Below the pieces are notes generated by a model. It was not told where the DNA came from, searched no databases, and was given only the letters and a program-made list of their open reading frames with translations. A DNA stretch of 64,000 nt from Blastocystis hominis. Its lineage: Eukaryota; Sar; Bigyra; Opalinata; Blastocystidae. The translations under genes were made by a program, and so were the position numbers. The stretch is from positions 53,502 through 117,501 of the forward strand of contig NW_013171829.1 in the NCBI RefSeq assembly GCF_000151665.1, given 5' to 3'. Each line of letters opens with the position of its first letter. The stretch's first letter is position 1. Below, piece by piece: positions 48,106 through 59,488 of the stretch.

Positions 48106-49888
48106 TCAAGTGAAAATCAAATCGAGACTTGAAATAGATTTGGTTTGAACCTCAAGGAATGAAATCGGTAGACTGACAATTCGCACATACGGAATATCTA
48201 AATCAATCAAGCTTAGAGCCGAATGCAACTTTCCAATATTACCGAACGAGTACAACAGAAGCTATATCCAATAACATTGATAATTGAGACCAGATAGGGA
48301 AGGTCTACAAGTCGCCCCTCATAACATCAATACTACTTCTCATCTCTAAATTGCATTTTGAATCACCATGTCTGCCAAAGAGTGAATACCAGCCCAGCTC
48401 GATTGTCTGGAGTCTAGGAAGATCTATGATGTAAATCATTTGACCATGACAATTTATACCTTTGATTACTGTTGTTAAGGATTGAGAGAAGGCGTACGCA
48501 CCCAAGGAAATCGATTTTAGATTCGGAAGATCTAGAAAGTCACTCGGTTTTATGTCACAGCGATACCATGAACAACAAAAGAACTCCATAAGAAATTGTT
48601 GGAATCTTTATCAATTTGGCCGATTTTGATAGACTGCAATGAATAAAGATTTGCCAACTCAAATTCTCCTCCAAAGTCACTAAAACTGTTTGGACCGATT
48701 TCAATGGATTCTAACGATTGACACATCGTGATTCTAAATGATTTGCACTCATTTTTGATCTTTTCCCATTCTTTAAAAGTGTGCGCTGCATTCAAGAAAC
48801 TTTGCTCTGCTTCAGTAAATGAGTGGCTTCCTATCTTTATACTTTTCAATCGAGTTAGTCCCTCAATTTTGAAGGTTTTCACTGATTGAAAGCAATCGTC
48901 TCCGATTTCGATAGACTGCAACCATTTGTATTTGCCAATGTCGAAGAGATCCAGGTCATTGTAGGAATTCGACGCGATTATCATATCTTGCAGGGTCAAA
49001 CTCAAATTATCAAGTCCTTTCGGTTTGGAAAATTTCCTAAGGGGATTATCATATTGAGGGTTTGAATAAGGCTTTGGAAGCGATGATACAGTAAAAGCAT
49101 TCGCCGATTTTGGGTCGTACCATCCTTCATACAAGTCTCTTCCACTCACTTCCTTACCATCTCTCCATTCACACTCTCGAGTTGCAATTCCAGTCTTTTC
49201 ATCAATCAGACATCCTTTCCCTTCACGAATAAATCGTTCATTATCTTCATCATAACGAAATCCACCTGTATAAGTCGGAATTTGTTTCGTTGGATCCAAA
49301 CTATCTGCTCCGTTTCTTTTCAATTCCGTCATAACATTTCCGTTAAAACATCGAATTACTTCTTTCAATACTCCATTGCTCCAAATACCTTCTAAAACCA
49401 CGTTTCCACTTTCCTCATCAAATTCGATGCCCCAACCATCTTTCTGATGTTTGTCATCGAACATTCCATGGAATATCACATAATCAGTTGTAACTGATGT
49501 GATTTCCAAGCGAAGTCCTCTCTTGTGATTGACAATGCGTGTAAAATCTCGTTTTTCATAAATCTCTTTGAATTGTTGACTGAAATGGGCTCGGCCATTC
49601 TTGTAGGCTATAAACGTTTCCGATTTTATTCCCTTTTCCTTCTCCTGCCATTTCTGCTTCAATATATTATTTTCAAACAGGTAAACAGTACCATTTTCGG
49701 AGCGTAGTGTAAACTCGTTTTTATGTGCCCCCTGATACCGTTGAAGAGTGTATCGAACACCATGTCGAGTCAATGGTTGGGGATTCCCAAAGGAGAGGTA
49801 ACCATGGAGCAGATACTCAGCTCCCTTCAATTCAGAAGAGCCGTCTACTATTTAACATCCAAATCAAAGTAAAACGGTCATTAATCAT
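48106..49888 (-). CDS. MORN-like / BspA-type LRR protein
   Basis: About 540 residues. N-terminal 270 residues have MORN-like strands (KDGWGIEFDEESGN, EGIWSNGVL, REGKGCLIDEKTG, ECEWRDGKE). The C-terminal half has BspA-like LRRs (LQSIEIGDDCFQSVKTFKIE, LKSIKIGSHSF, LESIEIGPNSFSDFGG). The LRR part is a clear paralogue of the gene at 84-5047, and introns fall at matching places: before DLPNLKSISLGAYAF (35 nt) and after SLTTVIK (36 nt). Further short introns lead to DLPYLVSII and DIPYVRIVSL, and TGA at 48106-48108. A 31-nt first intron joins MIND to HGSSELKG. No signal peptide or TM is visible, so unlike its paralogue it may be cytosolic. Confidence 0.72.
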
Positions 49889-50868
49889 TACGATATAGAT
49901 AACTTTATAAAGAAATGAGCTTATTCAGTTTACTGATTGTTATTTTTAAACAACACAAAATCGAGGATCCATTTATAGAATCAATATATATATTGCAGAA
50001 TATAAAATATAATCTTTGAAACACAAAAAAGAGAACCCATTGAGATTGGATAATGGAAGGTATCATTGTGCCTATCATCGTTCATATTGCGAATATGTAT
50101 AATAGCCACACATTGCTATTATTATTATTCGTACTATTGTCTGTCAGAAATAGCTATTTTGTTTGTGTTTTGTATATAATCTATTTTTCTGATTCTAGTA
50201 CACTCAACAGACTATATTGTCACGTATTTGTGAGATTTGAGGCTATCTACCACCATTATCAAGGAATTGCACATGTATTTCTTACTCACATCTTAAAAGG
50301 CTTTCAACTGTTATGCAACATTTTATGGTTTTTAAGTGTATGATAAACCAATATAGACAAGAGAATCCAATTAATACGACCATATCAACATCTTCTGCTT
50401 AGAATATCAAATAGCACCTTTCTAGATTCTGCTTCATAGGAAAAGTAACTCTTTTCGCTAAACAAAACGCATTCCATCATAGATAATCATATAAATCACG
50501 CACAGCGTTCGTACTACTGTATTCCTATTGAATCAAAAACACATGGCTCACAGTTTGCCTCGAATGACCAATTCTTCAATGAAATTCACAATAGAATGCA
50601 TTGTATTTATCACTACCAACATTTTATAAAAGCAGAAAGGTAAACTATATAGGTTACAACTTCAAGCCATTCCATAATCTCTATTTACGTAAATACTTTC
50701 TATTTTTAATTCTAAAGCGTTCATTTTACAAGATACCATAGTATCTGAATATTCGTAAATTAGGCTGTTATTTTGGACTTGAATTCTGTATACAATCTTT
50801 GCTGTTGATATTTATTTGGGGTGGAATTTATTATTGATACTGCTTATAAGAAAACTACACTATCAATC
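49889..50868. other. AT-rich stretch without recognised gene
   Basis: 980 bp between divergent starts, strongly AT-rich. A 96-codon plus-strand frame (50053-50343) is all hydrophobic and aromatic residues as AT-rich DNA dictates, and has no introns or family features. I do not call it. Confidence 0.5.
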
Positions 50869-52788
50869 ATGGAAACTCCACTGAGGGAAAACCCTAAGAA
50901 TAAGGATTATCTTATTATCATTTCTGTTGACGGCCGTGAACAAAGAGCAAATGTATATCTTTATTGTTGTCGATTAGCACTAGTTCCCTATTAACTCAAT
51001 ATCTTGGATCTTGGTTGGTAAAAATTTCTGGTGACGACTCATTTGTAGATACAAGAAATGGGAAATCGGTGATACAGAAGGAAGTTGATTTCGATAGTAG
51101 TGTTAATTCGTCTTCCATGGTATCAATATCCTTTTCCATACAAATTTTTTTTACAATTTCCTTAATAGTACTGTATCACTTCCTTTACTAGTACCTTCTT
51201 TGAAATCCAGGATTCTTACTCACAACACTCTACAGAAATACTGCAGAATCCATGTGTGGTTTTTCCTGACCGTGAGAACGCCTCTTTGCTCATGTAAGCC
51301 TTTTTTGTTGCTGTGATGCTAGGAGCTGTTTCAAGAAGTTGGGAATACGCACTCCCTCTATTCTTTTTCGTGTCTTTTTGTTTCTGAACGAATTTAACCT
51401 CTGCCAAGACCAAAATCAGAATCGTTACCCAGTCGAATCCGCCACGGATTCTGCTCTTTTCGTCTGCAACAACCGCAAGCCGGCTTCTTTCGGTCTTTCC
51501 CGCTGCATCGATGTGAAGGACGCTTTGCTATCGCTGTTCCAGAAAGGCCATTGTCTCGCCAGCTCCACGCTTCTCGTGAACAACGAATCGCCTCTCTCCG
51601 CGCCTCGCCATGTTTCAATGGACGCCACCGACGCGCTCTTTCGCATGTACGAGCCTTCTTTCCACTCCAACACGCCGCTCCTTCACCCCAATTCCTTCTT
51701 CGATTCTCGCACCTATTCCGGAGACGACTTCTGCAGTTCGCAGTGGTCCTCCGATTTCTCCGCGTTCCGCAACCCCTCCGTCCTTCCCGCCGTCTCCACC
51801 TCCTCCATCCCCACGCGTCCCTTCGAGTTCTCCGATCCCCGCGGGGCCGAAGTGTGGAACCAACCGCTGAATCGATGGGACTCGCAAGAACGTTCGCTGC
51901 GCCCGTCCATTCGAACGGGGAGCCTGTTTCAAGACCTCCCGGCAGAGCGTCGCCGGTCCAATTCGATGAGCGTGATGCACTCTTCGTCTTCTCTCTTCTT
52001 CCAGAACACGTACTCGCCCACGCCTCTTTCGTTCGGCTATCTCACGCCCGCGCAGAACGCGCTTCCTCTTTCCGAGACGGACGCGCTCGACGACTTCTCG
52101 CTCGGAGATGCCGCGCCGTTCGACGCTTCGTTCGCGACAACCGAGCTGCAGCCGGTTGCGGAGCGCAGTTTGAACGAGGGGCTTCACTTAGCGAAGCTAC
52201 CGAGCGAGGAACCGATCCACACGGGATCGGCTTTGAATCCGAACAGCGCGGAGTTCATTCCGGGAGGCAAAAAAACGGGGAAACAGGGAAACCGGGGCGA
52301 AGCGGAGCATGGAAAGGCGGGCGTGAAGCCGCGCGATCTGTTGGAGCAAACAATGCTGCAGCAGCGAATCGTGGAGAATCGAATCACGACGTTGAAGCTT
52401 CGCGGATTGCCGTACACCGTGGAAACGTGGAAACAGATTGATGGATAGGCGACAAAGGAGGAAATCGCAGCCTTCTTCGCTCCGCTGGAAGTGCCGCGCG
52501 ATGCGAAGGGCGAGTTGACGATTGTGATCGGACAGGACAATAAACAACGACCCAGCGGAGAAGCGTTCGTGACCTTTTCGTCAGTCGAGGACAGCGCGAA
52601 AGGACTGGAATACCACCTAAAGAATCTGGGGAAGCGGTACATCGAGATCTTCCCGCTGTTCAATAAGGATTATTACCGAAGATGTGGGTGGTGAGGAAGG
52701 TGTACGAAGTGTAGATATGATCTATTGTTCCATTTGCAACAAGTACGGACACACGAAGGAGTCGTGCGTGCTCCGCACACACTCGTAG
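50869..52788 (+). CDS. Quasi-RRM (hnRNP F/H, ESRP-like) protein with CCHC knuckle
   Basis: About 580 residues. N-terminal 120 residues in four short exons (METPLRENPKNKDYLIII, DTRNGKSVIQKEVD); then a long Ser/Pro/Phe-rich low-complexity exon; then RITTLKLRGLPYTATKEEIAAFF (30-nt intron 52419-52448 inside), GEAFVTFSS and LGKRYIEIFP. These are the hallmarks of quasi-RRMs that bind G-runs and regulate splicing. Behind a 31-nt intron (52686-52716) is a zinc knuckle, CSICNKYGHTKESC. TAG at 52786-52788. The combination of one qRRM with a C-terminal CCHC is not one I recognise. The first exon junctions are provisional. Confidence 0.72.
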
Positions 52789-52911
52789 ATCATCCAGGGT
52801 AAAAAATGTTTTGTATATCGCAAGTGTATTATGGAGGGTTTCGATGTTTTTTTGGAACAAACAAGACGTGTGCTCTGCTATACAGCCTAAACGTTGAGCG
52901 TTTATCGGTAA

Positions 52912-53493
52912 GACTTCTGGTAACGGGCACGAGCCGATGGACCTCCGTACTTCTTGGGCTCGCAGCGACGAGGATCTAGCAATGAAACAATCGACGAAGA
53001 GACTACCGGCAGCGATCAGGGAACGATCGAAGGAAACGAGGAGATCCTTGATCTCACGCTTGGCCTGCTCATCGACGTCTACAGATCAAACACTCCAGAC
53101 AACACTACATTTCTGGTAGAACGCAACGATCGCTCTAGAGATAGCCTGACGAATGGCTGTTCATTACCAAAACGAATCGAAACTACCATAAATCTGAGCA
53201 ACGCGACCTCCTCCCTTGACAGTCACACGGATGTCGAGGTTGGCAAATCTCTCAGCTCCGAGAAGGAGAACCGGCTCAATAGCCTTCATCTTCATGCATT
53301 CGGGCTGCATAATGTCAATCGGTTGATTATTCAATCTCATGACTCCCTTTCCATACTTGCAGTGAGCAACGGCAATGGCGTTTTTCTAAAACGGAGATTA
53401 GCACAATGTTCAAGAAAAAAGAAACGCTCTCCAAAATTTGCTTACCTTACGGCCAAAGGTTTGCACAGAAGGCTTAGCTTGTTCAGTGGACAT
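52912..53493 (-). CDS. RPS16: 40S ribosomal protein uS9
   Basis: [50 protein letters not shown] [18 protein letters not shown], and the C-terminus [20 protein letters not shown] followed by KSYR match uS9 (RPS16), whose final Arg contacts P-site tRNA. First intron 53386-53445, 60 nt, with GTAAGC and TGCTAATC; later introns about 30-34 nt. About 145 residues. TAA 52912-52914. Confidence 0.92.
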
Positions 53494-53923
53494 CTCAAAG
53501 GCACACTTTCTAAGTCCAATAATAACCCCTGGGTAAAATCGTTAGTGCGGTGGGGGTGAATTCACATTTTTCCTATGATCTTGGTTATTCCTCGCTGTTT
53601 TCAACTGCTGCTATATGAGTGAACTAGATGCACGATCCAATAGAGTTTCGCACCGAGACTGAAGAATAATGTTTTCTTGAGGCATGTCACATATTGGAAG
53701 ATAATAATGAGGAGACAGTAGGTGTATTTCTGGGTGGTATTTGTGAATTGACATTCCTTCTTCCTGTTTCCATTTCACTCCCATAGACTGTTATTGGATT
53801 TCCTTTCAATATGGAGAACACAACAACAATCGATAAAACGACACAGAAGCACACAAAAACGAGATTCCACTTTTTTCGCTCGCGCAAAAAATAGTGTTTT
53901 GGCTTAGTAATAGATAAAGTAGA
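53494..53923. other. Divergent promoter region, uS9 / AP-3 beta
   Basis: 430 bp between start codons. A minus-strand frame here runs into the AP-3 beta gene and is not protein-like. No specific element assigned. Confidence 0.5.
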
Positions 53924-56810
53924 ATGTCGAACAGCAATCTTTGGGGCTCTGTGAGTTCGCTCGCAGGCAACCTGATGTCTAAATTCGGAAATAATGTCAG
54001 CAAGGGCATGACCACAGCCGTTGCTGCTGTATCGGATACAGTGGGCTCGATCAGCGAGGAGATCTTTAACGATGGAGAGGAGCACTATTTTGAGGAGGAT
54101 CGTTCCGTATGTTGTGTGTTTTGCGGATTATGTGAATAGGAGCAGGAAGTGCGTGAAATTCTGAACAGCGGAAGCGGCAGAGACCGTGAGGACGAAAAGA
54201 TTGTAGTTATGAAGTGGATGATTGCGGTAGTGTTTAGTTGTTGTGTTTTAGGCCTAGCAACTGAGCAAGGGCGTCGACATGTCCGCGTTCTTCCCGGACG
54301 TGGTGAAGCTGGTTATTTGCCCGAGCGTGGAATTGAAGCACTACGTATACACATATTTGATCCACTACTGCGACTACAATGACAACTGCCGTGAGAACGC
54401 CCTGCTCTCTGTCAACACCTTCCAGCAGGACATGAAGGGAAAGAATCCCGTACATCTCTAGGATGAACCTAACCCGCAGCGAATCCGCGCTCTGGCCCTC
54501 CGCGTGATGACCTCCATCCGCGTGCCGGACATCTGGCAACTGCAGTTAATGGCGGTGAAGAACTGCGTGGTGGACAGCGTTCCGTTCGTCCGCAAGATCG
54601 CTGCGCACTCGCTGCTGAAGCTCTACCAATGGGACCCTTCGCAAGAAGAGAGCGTGATCGCCATTCTGAAGGTGCTGCTGCGCGAAGTGAACGCCTTGGT
54701 GTTCAGCAGCGCGATCATCGCCTACAGCGAGATCTGCCCCACTCGCTACGAGCTTCTCTACCCCTGCTACCGTCGCATGCTGGACATGCTGCCCATGATG
54801 GACGAGAGCGCGCAGGTGGTGGCGCTCACCGTGCTCATGAAGTTCGCTCGCACGCAGTTCCTCCAGCCGAAGGCCTCCGACCTGCTCGACGTGGAGCGCG
54901 TGGTGAAGAAGCCGATCGTGGCGCAGGCGACGACGAAGGCCGCGAAGAAGGAGGCGGCCAGCAAGGCCGCGAAGAAGCTGGATGGTGAGCTTCGTGAGGT
55001 GGATTGAACGTAGCTTTTTATGGAGACGAGGACGACGAATCCTATTCCTACAGCGAGAGCGAGAGCCAATCCGAGCCCGAGCCGGAGCCCGCCGCGGCGG
55101 AGGCCAAGCCGCAGAGCGAGCAGTCTGCGGAAGCCGCGCCGGCGAAGGTGGACGAGGACTTGGTGCGCTTGCTGCAAGTGGCCATGGAGCAGCTGGAGTC
55201 GATCAACAGCTCGGTGGTGCTGGCCGCCGCGTCGCTGCTGCTGCATTTGGCCCCCGAGGACACGTCCTTCGTGACCAAGAGCGTGGACGCGATGGTCCAT
55301 CTCCTCAACCGCAACGCGCGCTACAGCTTCTTCGTCCTCGACGCCATCGACGAGCTCTCCGCGCTCTACCCCGACTACTTCCAGCCATGGATTCAAGTGC
55401 CCTCGCACCCTCTCCCTCACCGCTAGTGGTTCTTCCCGCGGATCTCCGAGCCCGGCTTCGTGATCTCGCAGAAGACGCGCATTCTCTGCCGTCTCATCAA
55501 CGAGGACTCGGTCGCCCAGGTGCTGAAAGCGCTGCAGCCCTTCGCCGTCCATCCCTCCAGCGACGTCGTCGTCAACCTCATCCAGGTTTCCACGTTTCCA
55601 CGATTCGATGTAGACGCTGCTGGTGATCGCGCAGCGCCACGCGCCGTCTGCGAAGCTGTGTCTGCGCGTGTTCGTGCAGCTGTTGGAGGTGCGCGCGAGC
55701 GACGACACGATCGTGCACGCGAGTTTGATGGGCATCGACCGCTTGCTGCCCATTTTAGATGACGCGGCGAAGCGCGAGGCGCTGCTCTGGGTGATCAAAA
55801 CGGTGCTGAAGCACGAGGGAAGCGACGTGTGCGACGGACTGCTCGATCTGCTGCTGCGCCACGGCGACTGCGTGGTTCCGCAGACCGAGGAGGTGTGTCG
55901 AATCATGACGCAGCGCTACGCGACGCTGTCGCAGTCGACGCGTCTGACGCTGCTTCTCTTGCTGGTGAAGCTGGTGCGGATCGACTCGGAGAACGAGCAG
56001 ATCCGCAAGATGTTCGACTACGTGCTGGAGCTCAACGCGAAGGACATCGACGTGGAAGTGCGCGTGCAGGCGCGGAACATCCGAGCCGTACTTTGCTGTC
56101 TCCCATCCACTCACCCCCAGCTCTTCACCTCGGAGAACCCCGCCGTGGAGGCGATTCTGGACAAGATCACGAAGCCCGACAATCGTCCCAACGAGTATCT
56201 CTCCGAGTGCCATCTCTCCGACTACTACCTCGGCTCGCTCTCTCTCGCCGTAGGCTTCTCTCTCTCGTCTCTCGCTCACGCACAGCTCAACGAGAACTTC
56301 CACGGATTCGTCCCGCTGCCCGACTGGACCGACACGCCCGTGCCCGGCGAACTGCGCGACCCCGCGGCCATCGAGGCCAAGCAGCGCGCCGAGGAAGAGG
56401 CCAAGGAGCGCGAGCGACGCGCCAAGGAAAAGGCGGAGCGCGCGAAGGCGAAGGCGAAGACCGGAAAGGCGATCAAGAAGGAGGTGGAAGAAGAGTATTC
56501 GGATTATTCGTATTCGGATTATTCGTACTCCGATGAGGAAGAAGGAAAGGCGAAGCCCAAAGATGGCAAGGCGATCAAGAAGGAGGTGGGAGAGTACTCG
56601 GATTACTCGTACTCGGATTACTCGTATTCGGATGAGGAAGAAACCAAGGAGAAGAAGAAGAAGGAAGAAGAAGAAAAGCCGAAAAAGAAGGAGGAAGGAG
56701 AGGAAAAAACAACCAAGAAGGATGATGAGAAGCCGAAGGAGAAAGCTAAAGAGAGCAAGGAAGAGTACTCGGATTATTCGTACTCGGACTACTCGTACTC
56801 GGATGTTTAA
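53924..56810 (+). CDS. AP3B: AP-3 adaptor complex beta subunit
   Basis: Beta adaptin of AP-3, which sorts cargo from endosomes to lysosome-like organelles. N-terminal MSNSNLWGSVSSLAGNLM; adaptin solenoid with KHYVYTYLIHYCDYNDNCRE, NALLSVNTFQQDMKGKNP, RIRALALRVMTSIRVPDI, NCVVDSVPFVRKIAAHSLLKL; then an acidic Ser hinge (ESYSYSESESQSEPEPEP), DTSFVTKSVDAMVHLL, FFPRISEPGFVISQKTRIL and a C-terminal half of helices. Six introns near 30 nt (for example 54107-54139). The tail has three blocks of YSDYSYSDYSYSD separated by KKE-rich spacers, not known from other AP-3 betas. About 880 residues. TAA at 56808-56810. Confidence 0.88.
56470..56807 (+). repeat. Three YSDYSYSDYSYSD blocks with Lys/Glu spacers
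   Basis: Near-identical Tyr/Ser/Asp blocks at about 56494-56534, 56597-56637 and 56764-56806, separated by KKE-rich stretches, at the end of the AP-3 beta frame. Confidence 0.85.
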
Positions 56811-56848
56811 GTGGCTTGTTTGAGAGAGACATTCTTTGAAACCGGAAC

Positions 56849-57854
56849 ATGGAAAGGAGAACGGCTAAGAAGGAACAGGGTGTGGGTAGCAAACAAGATA
56901 CAAAGGCCATGCTGCCGCTTATGAGCACTCCTGCGGATGTCGTGGAAAAGATAAAAACAATCAACGAATCGATCGCTCGCGAGGGAGAGGACCTATTCTT
57001 TCGTGAGCTTCCCCAGGAAGTCTTCATCCTAACGAAACGCATCAAGGTAGAATTGTTGCTCACCGCGGTATGTTGTAGGAGGAGAAACTATTTCAGATGA
57101 CTCCAAAAGATCTGGAGGAGGAGTTGTATCCCAATTTGGATGAATTATCGGCGCAGATTGAGAAATCGAAGGAAGAAACCAATTCCTTTATCCGAGAAAC
57201 GCGGAAGGATTGGGAGAAATGGGAAAAAGCGCAAAAGAAGTTCATAAAGAAGTCACGCAAGCGAGCGGCGAGTGCTGCAACCGAAGAAACGGCCAAGATA
57301 CCTCATGTTGCGCTGAAAAAGGAAGACTATTTCCCGAACCAATTCCGAATCCCTTTAAATGAAGTCGTGATTGCTTTGCAATTGACATGGTAGAAAGTGA
57401 GCTCGCTGATCTCCTTCGTAAACGAGGAAATGGACCGAGTGAGCCATCTCGTGAACAGCATTCGTCTGTGGATCATTTTGATGAAGCCCAAGATCGAGGA
57501 TGGCAACAATTTCGGCGTTTCGGTGCAGGAGGAGTACATTAGCATGCTGGACGGTTTGGAGCGCGCGCTGGCGAACGTGATGAGCGGATCGCTCTCTTAC
57601 TATATCGATCGTGGGAAATATTTGAAAAACGTTTTCTCCGAATTGGCACTTTATCGTAGATTTGCCAATACCCTGACAACGAGGACTACAAGCGAGCTCT
57701 AGTCTACTATGACGAGCTCCACTTGCAGCAGTGTCGCATTTACATGGTCGAAGTTCGGAATTCGCTTGCGCTGGTGTTTGATATGATCGGGAAAAACATC
57801 AACTGGCTGTACATCCCGCGCATGGAAAACGATGTCCAGCACATTTTTTTGTAA
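56849..57854 (+). CDS. PSME3: PA28 proteasome activator (REG-gamma type)
   Basis: 11S activator that caps the 20S proteasome. PA28 blocks: ADVVEKIKTINESI, the C-terminal four-helix bundle LVNSIRLWIILMKPKIEDGN, NNFGVSVQEEYISML (activation loop, EDGNNFGVSVQEE), SYYIDRGKYLKN, DNEDYKRALVYYDE, and SLALVFDMIGKNINWLYIPR. Introns near 57047-57077, 57394, and 57624-57660 keep the frame. About 290 residues. Vertebrate REG-gamma (254) is the nearest type by the activation loop. TAA 57852-57854, TGTTTGTT 6 nt later. Confidence 0.9.
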
Positions 57855-57860
57855 TATCAT

Positions 57861-57868
57861 TGTTTGTT
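57861..57868 (+). terminator. TGTTTGTT 3'-processing motif
   Basis: Exact octamer 6 nt after the PA28 TAA and 35 nt before the next ATG. Confidence 0.65.
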
Positions 57869-57903
57869 TTAAACCTTCAATACGTCGCTCTAAAAGGTGC
57901 GTT

Positions 57904-59488
57904 ATGATAGGTTCATGCGCTCGGCCGTTTATTCTAGGTGGCGCTTACTGGTACAAACGTGATGCGTAGGTGTTTGTCTAGCATTTTGTTTTTTCCATGG
58001 TTTAAGCTCCAGTGAGGTACGTTTCCGTAGTGTGGAGTGATTCCACAGGTTAATACGCTCCCTCAAACGCAGAAGGAAAATCTTCCGGAGGGTCAACGGC
58101 TATCGGGCTGTGGTAGGTTTGTTTTGTCGAGAGAGTAAGATTTCAGACGCAAATAATCAAAAGAATCCAAGAGGTTTTTTGTCTCCTCTGGGTGGAAAGC
58201 AATCCATTTCTGAAATTGTTCATAGGTGTCCTCTATCTCTCTCTTCTAAGCTGGTTCATACAAGTCCAGTGAGCGTTGTTTTAGCCGTTAATGTCACACA
58301 ACCGTGCCATGTGTGGTGTGACGCCTGGACAATTGGAAGCCCAATCAATGTCCACGAGCTGATGAAAGAATCTTCAGGGAAATACATGCAGTGTAGGTTT
58401 TCTGCTCTCTCTGTGAGGAGTAGCAACGGGTCTTTACGTCATTTCAAACCTCAAGCCGTTGACGACGTATGTAATCACCTGTACAGCGCAGAACGATTTT
58501 GAAATGTTCTCAGATGCGGAGCGAAACCGGCAGGTGATCATCACGAAGCCCGCCATGTTCCGAATCACTTCAGCGAGCCGCTCTGGGTCTCTGATCTACG
58601 TGGGGATCGCTTCGAATCTGGACAGTACCTTTGTTTGCAACCTGTTCAACGGCAATGGCTTGAATGTGGCGTCGAAACATACGATCGATGAGAATGGCTT
58701 TGTGACTTTTTTGGTGGACAGCAATGAAAAGCATTATAAAGTGCAGTGCTCCGCTTTTTCTCCGTCGAACGCTCGTAGGCTCTGCGTGGATCGAGCTGAC
58801 GCGTAGTCATCATGCAAACAAAGTCAGTTTTGATTCCAGAAGATAATACATTGTTCTGGATGCTAATTGACGTCATGATTGTTGTTGTACTATGTTCTTG
58901 CGTTATCTCGGCGGTGTGGATCGGGAAGTATCTTCACTCTTCTCTGGTTATGTGCTGTAGATCGCGAGCTACCTCACACGCAATGTATGATCTAGATTCG
59001 GCTGAGATCGTTTGCTTATTATCCAAAAGTCCAGAACCCTCCATGGTCGACGAGAACTTCAGTCCTTTCGAAACAGAACTGATTCCGAGTGAGACTCACA
59101 GTGTTATATGCTCGAAGTGCAATTTTGCCAATCCCGCTCGTGCAACCGTTTGCAGGGAATGTAACTCATTACTACGTGGGAATGAAGTTTTTTCGTCATC
59201 TTTTCGTAAGATGTATTGGACTTGTTTGTTGCCAAGAAACTCAGCAGGGGTGGATTCCAATTAGTTTCTCTCTTCGGGACTGATTCGATCGTGTACTCCC
59301 TTTTTGTGGAATTTCGGTTGTATTTCGTTTTACAGCATCTGCGATATCCTAGAATCGATGAATTCGGCAATGAGTACAGAAATCTCCTGCTGGCTTATCT
59401 GGATCTCAGAGAGATGAAGAGGGAGCATCCGGATTCACTGCTATTACGAATGATTTACTCTAACAAAAAAGAACTAAAAATTAAGTGA
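57904..59488 (+). CDS. Type I membrane protein, FnIII-like ectodomain and RanBP2-type zinc ribbon
   Basis: About 440 residues. Signal peptide MIGSCARPFILGVCLAFCFF (32-nt intron inside). Ectodomain with a fibronectin-III-like stretch (SVVLAVNVTQPCHVWCDAW, GLYVISNLKPLTTYVITCTA) and a second beta-rich part. TM: MLIDVMIVVVLCSCVISAVW. The cytosolic part has a RanBP2-like zinc ribbon, VICSKCNFANPARATVCREC. At least six introns of 31-42 nt. A TTGTTTGTT at about 59222 falls inside; polyadenylation there would end the protein at ...SSSFRKM, otherwise splicing over it gives 80 more residues ending in TGA 59486-59488, inside the overlap with the next gene. Function unknown; a receptor-like ubiquitin-binding protein is possible. 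Confidence 0.65.

Noticed and set aside
50053-50343. Hydrophobic 96-codon frame in the 49889-50868 gap
   Set aside because: Residues follow AT-rich base composition; no intron, family pattern or 3' motif.
54767-55906. 379-codon minus-strand frame opposite AP-3 beta
   Set aside because: Ser/Arg-rich antisense shadow; the plus strand carries the adaptin solenoid.
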